Source: Burkholderia diffusa (GTDB lineage Bacteria > Pseudomonadota > Gammaproteobacteria > Burkholderiales > Burkholderiaceae). From it: a stretch of DNA of 64,000 nucleotides. The stretch covers positions 62,001 through 126,000 of the forward strand of contig NZ_CABVPN010000016.1 of the NCBI RefSeq assembly GCF_902499115.1. The letters run 5' to 3'. This document shows positions 16,585 to 29,357 of this stretch, piece by piece (position 1 is the first letter of the stretch; every line of letters begins with the position of its first letter). Position numbers and translations under genes: made by a program. Below the pieces are notes generated by a model, which made no database searches, was not told the DNA's origin, and saw only the letters and a program-made list of their open reading frames with translations.

Positions 16585-18366
16585 TCACGCCGCCTGCTGC
16601 TGGTACTGGATCCGGTGAAGGTGCGCGTACAGCCCGCCATGGCGCAGCAGCTCGTCGTGGCTGCCCGTTTCGACGATCTTGCCGGCTTCGAGCACGAGGA
16701 TCCGGTCCGCACGCTCGATCGTGGACAGCCGGTGCGCGATCACGAGCGTCGTGCGCCCTTCCATCAGCCGCTCGAGCGCGGCCTGCACGTGGCGCTCGGA
16801 TTCCGAATCGAGCGCCGAGGTCGCCTCGTCGAGGATCAGGATCGGCGCGTCCTTGTAGATCGCGCGCGCGATCGCGAGCCGCTGCCGTTGGCCGCCCGAC
16901 AGACGCATCCCGTTACCGCCGACCAGCGTGTCGAGCCCGTCCGGCATCGCGGCGACCGCGTCGGCGAGGTTCGCGGCCTCGAGCGCCGCCTGCACGCGTG
17001 CGCGGTCGGGCGTCTGCCCGTACGCGACGTTCGCGGCGATCGTGTCGTTGAACAGCACGACGTCCTGGCTGACCATCGCCATCTGGCTGCGCAGCGCGTG
17101 GATGTCGTAGTCGGACACCGCCACGCCGTCGACCAGGATCGCGCCGCCCGTCGGATCGAAGAAGCGAGGCAACAGGTTGACGAGGGTCGTCTTGCCGCTG
17201 CCCGACGGCCCCGCGAGCGCGATCATCTCGCCCGGCGCGACCTTGAACGAAATGCGGTCGAGCGTCGGCCGCTCGGAGGCGCCGTAGTCGAACGACACGT
17301 CGCGGAATTCGATCTCGCCACGAGCGTTCGGCAGCGCACGGTCGCCGCCCTGCGGCTCGGCCGGCTCGTCGATCAGCCCGAAGATCAGCTCGGCGGCCGT
17401 CATCCCGCGCTGCAGCGGCTGGTTGACGTCGATCAGGTGCTTGAGCGGCGAAATCACCAGCAGCATCGACGTGACGAACGCGACGAAGCCGCCGACCGTC
17501 GTCTGGTCGTTGGTCGACTGCACGACCGCGATCGTGATCACGACCGCGAGCGCGATCGACGCGAGGAACTGCGTCAGCGGCTGCGCGAGCCCGCCCGAGA
17601 TCGTCATGCGCATCGCGTAGCCGCGCAGGCGCTTGCTCATCGTCGTGAAGCGATCCATCTCGTACGCTTCGCCGTTGTGCACCTTCACGACCTTGTAGCC
17701 GCCGACCGTCTCCTCGACGATGTAGGACAGCTCGTTGGTCAGCGTCTGGTGCTCGCGGTTCAGGCGGCGCAGGCGACGGTTGATCTTGCTGACGAGCCAG
17801 CCGATGCCCGGCAGGATCACCGCGACGATCAGCGTGAGCCGCCAGTTCAGGTAGAACAGGTAACCGAGCAGGAACACCACGGTCAGCGAGTCGCGCACGA
17901 GCGTGACCATCACGCCGGTCAGCACCGACAGGATCTGGTTGACCTCGAACACGATCGCGTTGATCACGGTGCTCGCGGTCTCGCGCTGGAAGAACGATGC
18001 GCCCGTGTGGATCATCCGCTGGAACATCTCGAGCCGCAGTTGCAGCAGGATGCGGTTCGACACGTAGTTGAGCAGGTAGTTGGACGCATACTGCGACACG
18101 CCGCGCACGAGCGCGAGGCCGATCACCGCGATCGGCACGTACCATTTCGCGCGGTCGCTGCCGTGCGAGCCGAAGCCGTGATCGAGCAGCGGCTTGAGCA
18201 GTGCCGGGATCCCGGCTTCCGTGGCCGCGACGACGCCCATCGTCATCACGGCGAGCACCACGATGCCGATGAGCGGCCGGATGTACGGCCACAGGCGCTT
18301 GAGGACCGTGACCGGCGACGTACCGGTGCCGTCCATCGGTTTGCGAAGAGTGTTCTGGGTTTCCAA
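16585..18366 (-). CDS. msbA: Lipid A export ABC transporter MsbA
   Basis: A 593-residue half-transporter that flips lipid A-core across the inner membrane with ATP. Six transmembrane helices occupy roughly residues 20-330 and the nucleotide-binding domain the rest: Walker A GPSGSGKTT, signature LSGGQRQRLAIARAIYKDAP and Walker B ILILDEATSALDSES. The sequence ends HRIQYQQQAA. Length matches MsbA (about 580-600). It faces a divergent cluster of core glycosyltransferases, the context expected for lipid A-core export. Confidence 0.95.
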   Translation of the reverse strand: METQNTLRKPMDGTGTSPVTVLKRLWPYIRPLIGIVVLAVMTMGVVAATEAGIPALLKPLLDHGFGSHGSDRAKWYVPIAVIGLALVRGVSQYASNYLLNYVSNRILLQLRLEMFQRMIHTGASFFQRETASTVINAIVFEVNQILSVLTGVMVTLVRDSLTVVFLLGYLFYLNWRLTLIVAVILPGIGWLVSKINRRLRRLNREHQTLTNELSYIVEETVGGYKVVKVHNGEAYEMDRFTTMSKRLRGYAMRMTISGGLAQPLTQFLASIALAVVITIAVVQSTNDQTTVGGFVAFVTSMLLVISPLKHLIDVNQPLQRGMTAAELIFGLIDEPAEPQGGDRALPNARGEIEFRDVSFDYGASERPTLDRISFKVAPGEMIALAGPSGSGKTTLVNLLPRFFDPTGGAILVDGVAVSDYDIHALRSQMAMVSQDVVLFNDTIAANVAYGQTPDRARVQAALEAANLADAVAAMPDGLDTLVGGNGMRLSGGQRQRLAIARAIYKDAPILILDEATSALDSESERHVQAALERLMEGRTTLVIAHRLSTIERADRILVLEAGKIVETGSHDELLRHGGLYAHLHRIQYQQQAA

Positions 18367-18517
18367 GGCAATCCTTCTTGAGCCGCGACGCGGCGCCCGG
18401 GGCGTGACTGCCCGGAATTCACCCCGTCCGGCGGGTGCCGAAAAAGGCCCAACATTATAGCTGCACCGCCCTCGCCGGCATGGCCGCCGCCGAAGCGGCC
18501 GCCGGCCGGCGCGCGGG

Positions 18518-18523
18518 TATACT
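18518..18523 (+). promoter_or_regulatory. Candidate -10 element of waaE-like gene
   Basis: TATACT, 38 bases before the start codon in the msbA divergent gap. -35 not convincing. Confidence 0.35.
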
Positions 18524-18560
18524 GCCGCTCACCGTTTTTCTCCGCCTTTTCGACGATTTC

Positions 18561-19313
18561 ATGGCAGAACCCACCCTCGGCGTCGCCCTCATCGCCCTCA
18601 ACGCGGCCGCGCGGCTCGCGCAGTGCCTCGACGCGCTGACCTTCGCCGACGACGTCGTCGTGATCGACGGCGGCAGCACCGACGATACCGTGGCGATCGC
18701 CCGCGCGCACGGCGCCCGCGTGATCGTCGAGCGCGACTGGCCGGGTTTCGGCCCGCAGAAGAACCGCGCGCTCGACGCCCTCGAGACCGACTGGATCCTG
18801 TCGCTCGACACCGACGAGGTGGTCAGCCCGGAACTCGCGCAGTCGATCCGCGCGGTCATTCGCGCACCGGCCGCGCAGGTCTATGCGCTCGACCGGCTGT
18901 CGAGCTTCTGCGGCCAATGGATCCGCCACAGCGGCTGGTATCCGGACTGGGTGCCGCGCCTGTTCCGGCGCGGCACCGCCCGCTTCTCCGACGACCTGGT
19001 GCACGAACGGCTCGTGTTCGACACGCCCGCGCAGCGGCTGCCGGGCAAGCTGATGCACTATTCGTACGAGGATTTCGAAACCGTCGTGCGCAAGCTCGAT
19101 GCGTATTCGACGGCCGGCGCGCGCCAGCGCCGCGCGGCCGGCCAGCGCGGCGGCTTCGGCAAGGCGCTCGCGCGCGGCGCATGGGCGTTCGTGCGGACCT
19201 ACGTGCTGCGGCGCGGGTTTCTCGACGGCCGCGCGGGCTTCATGATCGCCGTGTTCAACGCGGAAACGGTGTACTACCGGTTCCTGAAGCTCGGCCACGA
19301 GCCGACCCGCTGA
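18561..19313 (+). CDS. waaE: Family 2 glycosyltransferase, WaaE/KdtX-like
   Basis: A 250-residue cytoplasmic or peripheral glycosyltransferase of the GT-A fold. Residues 1-110 include ALIALNAAARLAQCLDAL, DDVVVIDGGSTDDTV and the metal-binding DTDE of ILSLDTDEVVS. The LPS-core WaaE/KdtX family is recognised by the YPDWVPRLFRRGTARFSDD and HYSYEDFE stretches. Those enzymes add glucose to heptose I of the inner core. Position beside msbA and an O-antigen-ligase-like gene supports that role. The start MAEPTLGV is selected; the longer frame is unsupported. Confidence 0.85.
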   Translation: MAEPTLGVALIALNAAARLAQCLDALTFADDVVVIDGGSTDDTVAIARAHGARVIVERDWPGFGPQKNRALDALETDWILSLDTDEVVSPELAQSIRAVIRAPAAQVYALDRLSSFCGQWIRHSGWYPDWVPRLFRRGTARFSDDLVHERLVFDTPAQRLPGKLMHYSYEDFETVVRKLDAYSTAGARQRRAAGQRGGFGKALARGAWAFVRTYVLRRGFLDGRAGFMIAVFNAETVYYRFLKLGHEPTR

Positions 19314-19368
19314 GCGCGCGCCGCCCTGCCCCGATCCTGACGGCGCCGGCATGCGGCCGGCCCGGCGT

Positions 19369-19374
19369 TACAAT
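19369..19374 (+). promoter_or_regulatory. Candidate -10 element of second glycosyltransferase
   Basis: TACAAT inside a 16-base hairpin-like CCCGGC...GCCGGG context, 85 bases before the start of the downstream gene. No -35 seen. Confidence 0.3.
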
Positions 19375-19458
19375 GCCGGGCTGCCCGCGCGCCATGCGCG
19401 CCCGAGTGCGGCGCCGCGCCACGCGCCGCCGACACGACGACCACCGAATCCGACCGCC

Positions 19459-20301
19459 ATGTTCTCCATCATCATCCCGACCTGGAACAACCTGCCGTAC
19501 CTCAAGCTCGTCGTCGACAGCCTGCGCCGCCATTCGGCGCATGACCACCAGATCATCGTGCACGTGAACGACGGCTCGGACGGCACGCTCGACTGGGTGC
19601 GCGGCGAAGGCATCGAGCACACCGCGTCGCCGGCCAACATCGGCATCTGCCACGCGGTGAACCTGGCCGCCGCGCGCGCGACGCGCGACTACGTCGTCTA
19701 CATGAACGACGACATGTACTGCTGCCCCGGCTGGGACGCGGCGCTCGTGCGGCGCATCGAGCAGATGCCGACCGACCTGTTCATGCTGTCCGGCACGATG
19801 GTGGAGCCGGTCGACACGCGCAATCCGTGCGTTGTCGTCAGCAATTTCGGCCGCGACGCCGAACAGTTCGACGCGGCCGGCCTCGTCGCGGCAACGCCGC
19901 GGCTCGCGCGCGCGGACTGGCTCGGCTCGACCTGGCCGCCGACGCTCGTGCACCGCGACTGGTGGAACCGCATCGGCGGCTACAGCAGCGAGCTGTCGCC
20001 GGGGATGAGCAGCGACAACGACTTCTCGATGAAATTCTGGGACGCCGGCTGCCGGATCTTCCTCGGCGTCGGCGACAGCCTCGTCTATCACTTCCAGCAG
20101 AAGAGCACGGGCAAGATCGTCAAGAACGATGGCCGCCGCCAGTTCCTCAACAAATGGGGCATGACCCAGGCCACGTTCGACCGCTACTACCTGCATCGCG
20201 GCGAGCCGGCCGGCTCGCGACTCGCGCTCGATACGCCGGCCGTCGAGGGGCGCCTGAAGCGCGCACTGCTGCGCTCGCGGATCAAGCGCGCATTCAGCTG
20301 A
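19459..20301 (+). CDS. Family 2 glycosyltransferase, LPS core
   Basis: A 280-residue GT-A enzyme. FSIIIPTWNNLPYLKLVVDS opens the fold, HVNDGSDGT follows, and YMNDDMYC provides the DxD-like metal site near residue 80. The acceptor side contains GYSSELSPGMSSDNDFSMKF. The donor and acceptor sugars cannot be inferred from sequence, but the gene is the second of three plus-strand LPS genes beside msbA. Start at MFSIIIP; the upstream extension is Arg/Pro-rich noise. Confidence 0.88.
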   Translation: MFSIIIPTWNNLPYLKLVVDSLRRHSAHDHQIIVHVNDGSDGTLDWVRGEGIEHTASPANIGICHAVNLAAARATRDYVVYMNDDMYCCPGWDAALVRRIEQMPTDLFMLSGTMVEPVDTRNPCVVVSNFGRDAEQFDAAGLVAATPRLARADWLGSTWPPTLVHRDWWNRIGGYSSELSPGMSSDNDFSMKFWDAGCRIFLGVGDSLVYHFQQKSTGKIVKNDGRRQFLNKWGMTQATFDRYYLHRGEPAGSRLALDTPAVEGRLKRALLRSRIKRAFS

Positions 20302-20342
20302 TCGGACCCCGGAAACGGTAAAGAAACGCCCGCCGCTTCGCG

Positions 20343-20348
20343 TATACT
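20343..20348 (+). promoter_or_regulatory. Candidate -10 element of waaL-like gene
   Basis: TATACT about 90 bases before the O-antigen-ligase-like start, following the previous stop. -35 not clear. Confidence 0.3.
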
Positions 20349-20435
20349 GCGCGCTTCGTCCCGCGCGGTGCCGCCGGGACGCGCGGCGCGCAGCACGGTG
20401 CCTGCATGCCGCATTCGCCCATTCGACAGGTTCCG

Positions 20436-21716
20436 ATGCTTTCGTTTTCCGCTCCCGCCACGCGGCGCCTGACCGCCGCCCGCGCCTTCGCCGTCATCGC
20501 GCTGTGCATGGTGCCCGTCTCGACCGCGCTGACCAACGTGTTCTGCGGGCTGTTCGCGGCCGCGCTCGTCATCTCCCCCGAATTCTGGCGCGACCTGCGC
20601 ACGTTCATCACCGAACCGGCGTCGCTCGCGGCGCTCCTGATCCTCGCGGCGCTGACCGCGAGCGTCACCTATACCGTCGCGCCGCACCCGAAGGCGTGGA
20701 ACTGGGTCGCCAAGTACGACAAGCTGCTGCTGCTGCCGTTTGCCGTGCTCGCCTTCCGCCACTCGAACTGGGCGCCGATCGTGCGGCGAGCGTGGTTCGG
20801 GACGCTGTGCGTGATCCTGCTGCTGTCGACCACCAACTATCTCGGGCTGACCGCGATCGGGCCCGCGCATGCGACCGAACTGCCGCTCTCGCGTGCCTGG
20901 GTGTTCAAGAACCACATTGCGGCCGGCATGTTCGGCGCGCTGCTGTTCTACCAGGCCGCCGACCTCGCGCTTTCGGCCCGCACCGCGCTGTCGCGAGCCG
21001 CGTATGCCGCCGTCGCCGCATGGTCGCTGATCAACGTGTTCGTGATGCTGCAAGGGCGCACCGGGCAGGTCATCGCGCTGCTGCTGATCCTCGTTGTGGC
21101 GGTGCGTTTCGTGCTGTTGATGCGCCGCCAGTCGGCGCTGCGCGCGGGCCTCGCCGCCGGTGCACTGGTCCTGGCGGGCGTCGCACTCGTCGTCGCTGCA
21201 TGCACGGTGCACAACGGCCGGCTTGTGAAGGTGGTGTCGGAAGTGCAGCAGTATCGGCAGACCGATGCGGTTACATCGACCGGGCTGCGTCTCGAGTGGT
21301 ACAAGAAGGGGCTCGAGCTGTATCGCATGCGTCCCGTGATCGGCTACGGTGCGGGTGGCCTCGAGTTCGAGTTCGAGAAGCTCACGGCCGGCAAGACGGC
21401 CGCCGAAGGGCAGCTCACGTCGAATCCGCATAACGAATACCTGCTGATGGCCGTGCAGCTCGGCGCGCTCGGCGTATTGCTGTTCGTGAACCTGATCGTG
21501 CAGATCGCGCGCGGCAGCCGCGCGCTCGATCCGGGTTCGCGGCAGCTGCTGCTCGCGTGGCTCGCGATCTTCGCGATCGGCAGCCTCGCGAATTCGCTGC
21601 TGCTCGATTTCGCCGAAGGCCACCTGTTGGTGCTGCTCGCCGGGATCCTGCTCGGCTGCGGCGCGCGCACCGAAGCACTGCCCCGCGAGACGTCGGCGAT
21701 CCGGCGCAGCGCGTAA
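20436..21716 (+). CDS. waaL: O-antigen ligase-like membrane protein
   Basis: A 426-residue inner-membrane protein with about 12 hydrophobic segments and a long periplasmic loop late in the chain. WaaL transfers O-antigen from undecaprenyl pyrophosphate to lipid A-core. The O-antigen ligase signature occurs at the large loop: the TSTGLRLEWYKKGLELYRM segment, then GYGAGGLEFEFE and NPHNEYLLMAVQLGALG with the conserved His. Start at MLSFSAPA is preferred because ACAGG lies five bases ahead; ATG 30 bases upstream is an alternative. Neighbours are the two core glycosyltransferases. Confidence 0.85.
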   Translation: MLSFSAPATRRLTAARAFAVIALCMVPVSTALTNVFCGLFAAALVISPEFWRDLRTFITEPASLAALLILAALTASVTYTVAPHPKAWNWVAKYDKLLLLPFAVLAFRHSNWAPIVRRAWFGTLCVILLLSTTNYLGLTAIGPAHATELPLSRAWVFKNHIAAGMFGALLFYQAADLALSARTALSRAAYAAVAAWSLINVFVMLQGRTGQVIALLLILVVAVRFVLLMRRQSALRAGLAAGALVLAGVALVVAACTVHNGRLVKVVSEVQQYRQTDAVTSTGLRLEWYKKGLELYRMRPVIGYGAGGLEFEFEKLTAGKTAAEGQLTSNPHNEYLLMAVQLGALGVLLFVNLIVQIARGSRALDPGSRQLLLAWLAIFAIGSLANSLLLDFAEGHLLVLLAGILLGCGARTEALPRETSAIRRSA

Positions 21717-21885
21717 CGCATCATGCGGCGGGCGGCGCGCGATCCGCGTTGCCACCTGCCACGGATTCGGCCTCTCGGGCTTCAATGGCGGCGCACGCGC
21801 GCCGCTGCCGGAAGCACGGCCGCGCGCCGTCGACGCGTCGTCACTCCCCCGCTTTTCAAATCAGGAAACGCAAGGCCTTCACTCG

Positions 21886-23064
21886 TCAGTCGGAACGCGC
21901 GCGATGCAATCGCGACGTGTCGATGACCGCGTCGGCGGCGCCCAGCGGATTCAGCCCGAGCATCTCGGCTGCCGCCGCCTTCACGCGCTGCGTGCCTAGA
22001 TTGACGAGGCAGTCGCTACGGCTGTCGACATGGCGCTCGCAGCCTTCGTGCCGGCACGGCACGCAATCGCCCTCGCCCTGCAACAGCCAAACGTTGCCGT
22101 GCCGTGCGGAACCGCGCAGCGCCCACGGGTTCTCGGTCGCGGGCCAGTACTGCGGCCACGGCCCCCAGCGCACCGGATCGGACGGACCGAACAGCGCGAT
22201 CGTGTCGGTGCCCGTCGCAGCCGCAACGTGCGTCGCACCCGTATCGGGCCCGATGAAGAGCCGCGCACGCCGCACCAGTTCCGCGCTTTCACCGAACGTC
22301 AGCCGACCGACCAGATTCAGCACGTCACCGCCCGCCTCGGCCGCGACCTGCTCCGCGTACTCACGCTCGCGATCGGCCGGACCGCCCGACAGCGCGATCG
22401 CGAATCCCTGCGCGCGCAGCCAGTCGATCATCTCGACCCAGCCTTCGAGCCGCCATTGCTTGTAGCGGAACATCGGATACGGATGCAGCACCACGAGCGG
22501 CTTGCCCTCGCGGATCGCCGGCGATTCCGCGAGCCACGCGTCGAATCGCGCGCGACGCTCGGGATCGTCGCCGATGCCCGGCGCGACGACTTCGGATACC
22601 GGCTCGATGCCGATCACCGGTGCGAGCGCGAGTGTGCTGACGACCGTATGCGCGGATTCGTGATGATTGATCGCGATGCCGTTCAGCATCATTCGCGTCA
22701 GCCAGGTGACGCGGTTCGGATCGACGAGGCCGACGCGCTTGCGGCCGGCGAACCAGCTGTAGAAACGCGGCCGGTCGGAGCTCAGCGCCGCGCACGCGAG
22801 ATCGTAGCGGCGCCACATCGACAGCGCGTCGCGCAGACGCTCCCGGAACCCCGCACGCTGCGCGACGACGATCACGCGCCGCACGTCGGGGTTGTGCTCC
22901 AGCACACCCTCGGTGCCACGAAACACCAGCATGTCGATCTGCGCGTCGGGCCAGCGCGCCTTCAGTGAACGCACGAGCGGCGTCGTCAGCAGCACGTCGC
23001 CGATGCGGCGTGGGGCTGCGACGAGGATGGTTCTGGGCGGGCGGGCGGAAGAAAACAGGGCCAC
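21886..23064 (-). CDS. Family 9 glycosyltransferase (heptosyltransferase-like)
   Basis: A 392-residue GT-B enzyme of the heptosyltransferase family. The N-half includes ILVAAPRRIGDVLLTTPLVR, and the C-half has LFIGPDTGATHVAAATGT, the family 9 ADP-heptose site. A cysteine-rich stretch GEGDCVPCRHEGCERH is near residue 340, a feature of a subset of this family. Start chosen as GTG (VALFSSARPP) with GGA nine bases upstream; an in-frame TTG 30 bases earlier is possible. No early ATG exists in frame before MLVFRG. Convergent with waaL and followed upstream by a second family 9 gene on the same strand. Confidence 0.85.
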   Translation of the reverse strand: MALFSSARPPRTILVAAPRRIGDVLLTTPLVRSLKARWPDAQIDMLVFRGTEGVLEHNPDVRRVIVVAQRAGFRERLRDALSMWRRYDLACAALSSDRPRFYSWFAGRKRVGLVDPNRVTWLTRMMLNGIAINHHESAHTVVSTLALAPVIGIEPVSEVVAPGIGDDPERRARFDAWLAESPAIREGKPLVVLHPYPMFRYKQWRLEGWVEMIDWLRAQGFAIALSGGPADREREYAEQVAAEAGGDVLNLVGRLTFGESAELVRRARLFIGPDTGATHVAAATGTDTIALFGPSDPVRWGPWPQYWPATENPWALRGSARHGNVWLLQGEGDCVPCRHEGCERHVDSRSDCLVNLGTQRVKAAAAEMLGLNPLGAADAVIDTSRLHRARSD

Positions 23065-23311
23065 GGCGATCGTTCCGTCTAGCTGGCTGGACAAGGCTCG
23101 CAATGTACAGGATTTTGCCGCCGGTGGCGTGGCGGCGGGCGCAGGCGCCGATAACGCGCCGCGGTCGGTAGCTGCTGGGGCACCCGCCCCGCATCGCGGC
23201 GGGCAACGACGCGTCGTGCACGGCGGGGCCTGCGGCCATCGCAACGCCTGGTGCCCATTTGCCCGTTCGACGGCATTGCCGGCAATGCGGTCGCCGCCTG
23301 GCTTCCCGGGG

Positions 23312-24400
23312 CTACGAAACGAATGCGTCGACCCCGGGTGCCGCGGACGTGGCGGCCGGGAGCGGCACCGCTGCCTCCATCGCGTCGTCGGGCTGTCCGG
23401 CCGGCATCAACAGATGAAGCACCGCGCGCTCGAGCGCGTCGACGCCGATCGCGTCGACCGTCGCGCCGGCCCGCAGGATCACATGCGGCACGCCGAGCGG
23501 ATGCCAGCGCCGGTATTTCTCGGGACGGTCCTCGAACAGCGCGGCGACCGGCACGCCGAGCGCCGACGCGAGATGAACGGGCGCGCTGTCGGCCGACACG
23601 ATCGCGTCGAGCAGGCTCGCGGCGGCCACCAGTTCGGCGACCGACGACGGCGCGACATGCCGGGCGCTCACGTCCCGCCACCTGTCGTGGTCGGCCGCGG
23701 CCGACACGGCGGGATCGCGGAACACGATCACGTCGGCGAGCGGTGCGAGCCGCCGGCCGAGGTCGCACCATCGATCGGCCGGCCAGCGCCGCTCGGCCGC
23801 CTTGTTCGACACGAAGAGCCCGACGCGCGGCTTCGTGCGCGGCCCGAGCAGCCGAGACCACGTTTCCTGCAGCGCGCTGTCCGGGTGGACGGACAGCGCG
23901 AGACCCTCGAGCTCGGTGCGGCCGAGCTCGGGCACGAGCCGGAATCCCGACAGCGCCTCATGGCACATCGGCCGCGACGCGACGTGTTCGGGCTTGCGAT
24001 CGTCGAATTCTGAATCGGCATCGTGCCAGCGGCAATCCTTCACGCCGAGCTGCCGCGCGAACTGGATGCTGCTGCGATGCATGCCGCCGTTCGGCACGAC
24101 CACGAGGTCGAACCGCAAGCGGCGCAGCCTGCGCACGAGCCGCAGCCTGTCGAAGAACGCGCGCATCCGTCCCGGGCGGTCGTTGCGCTCGCACTGACGG
24201 CTGTACACGTAGGTATGGACCGTGTGCACGTCCGGATTGCCGGCCAGCGCGGCCGCGTTGTAGCGGTTCGCGACCACGTGCAGTTCCGCATCGGGCCAGC
24301 GCTGTTTCAGCGCGCCGAGAAAAGCGGTCGTGCACAGCATGTCGCCCAGAAAATCAATCCGGATCACGAGGATCCGCCCCGTCGGTTTTCCGTTGGCCAT
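23312..24400 (-). CDS. Family 9 glycosyltransferase (heptosyltransferase-like)
   Basis: A 362-residue GT-B enzyme in tandem with the previous one but clearly different from it. The N-half has ILVIRIDFLGDMLCTTAFLG and the C-half DAIVSADSAPVHLASALGVP and LFEDRPEKYRRWHPLG. Family 9 enzymes transfer heptose or related sugars to the LPS inner core; which residue is added cannot be told. The start MANGKPTG has no strong ribosome site, but the longer frame is unsupported. The pair completes an LPS assembly region next to msbA. Confidence 0.83.
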   Translation of the reverse strand: MANGKPTGRILVIRIDFLGDMLCTTAFLGALKQRWPDAELHVVANRYNAAALAGNPDVHTVHTYVYSRQCERNDRPGRMRAFFDRLRLVRRLRRLRFDLVVVPNGGMHRSSIQFARQLGVKDCRWHDADSEFDDRKPEHVASRPMCHEALSGFRLVPELGRTELEGLALSVHPDSALQETWSRLLGPRTKPRVGLFVSNKAAERRWPADRWCDLGRRLAPLADVIVFRDPAVSAAADHDRWRDVSARHVAPSSVAELVAAASLLDAIVSADSAPVHLASALGVPVAALFEDRPEKYRRWHPLGVPHVILRAGATVDAIGVDALERAVLHLLMPAGQPDDAMEAAVPLPAATSAAPGVDAFVS

Positions 24401-24724
24401 TGTTGTGGTCGTGCTGTCGGTTTTTTTATCGTCGCGTACCGACCGGCATCCTGGCGTACTTCCCCGTGCCGGCATCGTCGCGTGGTCGCTCGCGGCATCG
24501 CGCCGCATCGCGTGCTGCGCTGACCCGCCCCCGTCTTCAAGCGCGCGATATCGCCTCCGGCCGGCGGACGTGCCGCAGCCGGCGCCGCATCTGCGTCGCG
24601 CGCGAGGGATTGTATAGCGTCCGGATGACGGCCCCAAGCACCCGCCGAAATGAAAACGGCCCGCCGCACCGCACGATGGCGATGCGACGGGCCATGCAGG
24701 CGACGGCCGTCCGGCGAGGGGCGT
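24401..24724. other. Gap between heptosyltransferase-like gene and dnaE
   Basis: No gene seen. It holds the dnaE terminator (see next entry) and the upstream region of the minus-strand heptosyltransferase-like gene, with an A-run ACCGATAAAAAAACC that may act in its promoter. Confidence 0.4.
24653..24693 (-). terminator. Terminator of dnaE
   Basis: On the minus strand GGCCCGTCGC and GCGGCGGGCC form a 10-bp stem with one G-U pair and a loop of about 16 bases, followed by GTTTTC. It lies 32 bases after the dnaE stop. Confidence 0.55.
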
Positions 24725-28258
<3,534 letters not shown>

Positions 28259-28265
28259 GGGCGAT

Positions 28266-28271
28266 ATTGTA
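28266..28271 (-). promoter_or_regulatory. Candidate -10 of dnaE, adjacent to start codon
   Basis: TACAAT on the minus strand ends eight bases before the dnaE ATG, so transcription should begin at or within a base or two of the start codon. A good -35 is not visible at 17 bases, and TTGGGC at 20 bases is marginal. Confidence 0.4.
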
Positions 28272-28480
28272 GCCGCGTCGTCGCGCCGGCTGCCCAAAAA
28301 ATCCCCACGCCCGGCCGTTCGGCCGATGCGCGCGACGTCGGCCGAATGGTCAGGTGCCGGTGCATGCGCAGTTTGCGGGATAATACGGGTTTTCGAATCA
28401 TCGCCCCGGCTTCGCACCCTTTTTTGCGGGGCCGCCGTGCGCCCGCCGCACGGCCGCGGCCGTTTTCCCGTCGGACCATC

Positions 28481-29335
28481 ATGACCATCGTCAACCTTGC
28501 CGCCTACCACTTCGTGTCGCTCGACGCGACCGAGCAATGGCGCCCGCTCGTCACCGCCCGCTGCAACGAACTCGGCCTGCGCGGTACGATCCTGCTCGCG
28601 CCGGAAGGCATCAACCTGTTCATCGCCGGCCCGCGCGAAGCGACCGACGCGTTCATCGACTACATCCGCCACGATCCGCTGTTCGAAGGCAAGTTTGCGA
28701 CGCTGCAGTTCAAGGAGAGCCTGTCCGACTCGCAGCCGTTCCGCCGGATGCTCGTACGCCTGAAGCGCGAGATCATCACGATGAAGAAGCCCGCGATCAA
28801 GCCGGAGCTCGGCCGCGCGCCGTCGGTCGACGCGCGCACGCTGAAGGCGTGGCTCGACCGCGGCCACGACGATGCCGGCCGCCCCGTCGTGATGCTCGAC
28901 ACGCGCAACGCGTTCGAAGTCGACGTCGGCACGTTCGACGACGCGCTCGACTACCGGATCGACAAGTTCAGCGAGTTCCCGGAAGTGATCGACGCGAACC
29001 GCGCCGATCTCGAGGGCAAGACGGTCGTGTCGTTCTGCACGGGCGGCATCCGCTGCGAGAAGGCAGCGATCCACATGAAGGAAATCGGCATCGAGAACGT
29101 GTACCAGCTCGAGGGCGGGATCCTGAAGTATTTCGAGGAAGTCGGCGGCGCGCACTATCACGGTGACTGCTTCGTGTTCGACTACCGCACCGCGCTGAAC
29201 CCGCAACTGCAGCCGACCGAAAACGTCACGTGCTTCGCGTGCCGCGCGGTCGTCACGCCGGAAGCCCAGCAATCGCCGAGCTACGTGGCTGGCCAGTCGT
29301 GCCCGGCCTGCGCGCAGGCAGCCAGCGCCGCGTAA
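28481..29335 (+). CDS. trhO: tRNA uridine(34) hydroxylase, rhodanese-fold
   Basis: A 284-residue enzyme of the TrhO (YceA) family that hydroxylates the wobble uridine of certain tRNAs in an O2-dependent reaction. The N-terminal acylphosphatase-like domain is followed by a rhodanese domain at about 125-220 with active-site loop SFCTGGIRCEKA; the catalytic cysteine is C186. The C-terminus adds a zinc-ribbon-like pair TCFACRAVV and SCPACAQ. Start MTIVNLAAYHFV. It is divergent from dnaE and 23 bases ahead of gluQ, suggesting two tRNA-modification genes in one unit. Confidence 0.92.
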   Translation: MTIVNLAAYHFVSLDATEQWRPLVTARCNELGLRGTILLAPEGINLFIAGPREATDAFIDYIRHDPLFEGKFATLQFKESLSDSQPFRRMLVRLKREIITMKKPAIKPELGRAPSVDARTLKAWLDRGHDDAGRPVVMLDTRNAFEVDVGTFDDALDYRIDKFSEFPEVIDANRADLEGKTVVSFCTGGIRCEKAAIHMKEIGIENVYQLEGGILKYFEEVGGAHYHGDCFVFDYRTALNPQLQPTENVTCFACRAVVTPEAQQSPSYVAGQSCPACAQAASAA

Positions 29336-29357
29336 GCGCGCGTCGCTCCGCGCCCCG

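Noticed and set aside
28259..29272. A 338-codon N-terminal extension of dnaE.
   Set aside because: It runs antisense through trhO and has no DnaE features; the ATG at 28258 begins the normal PHP domain.
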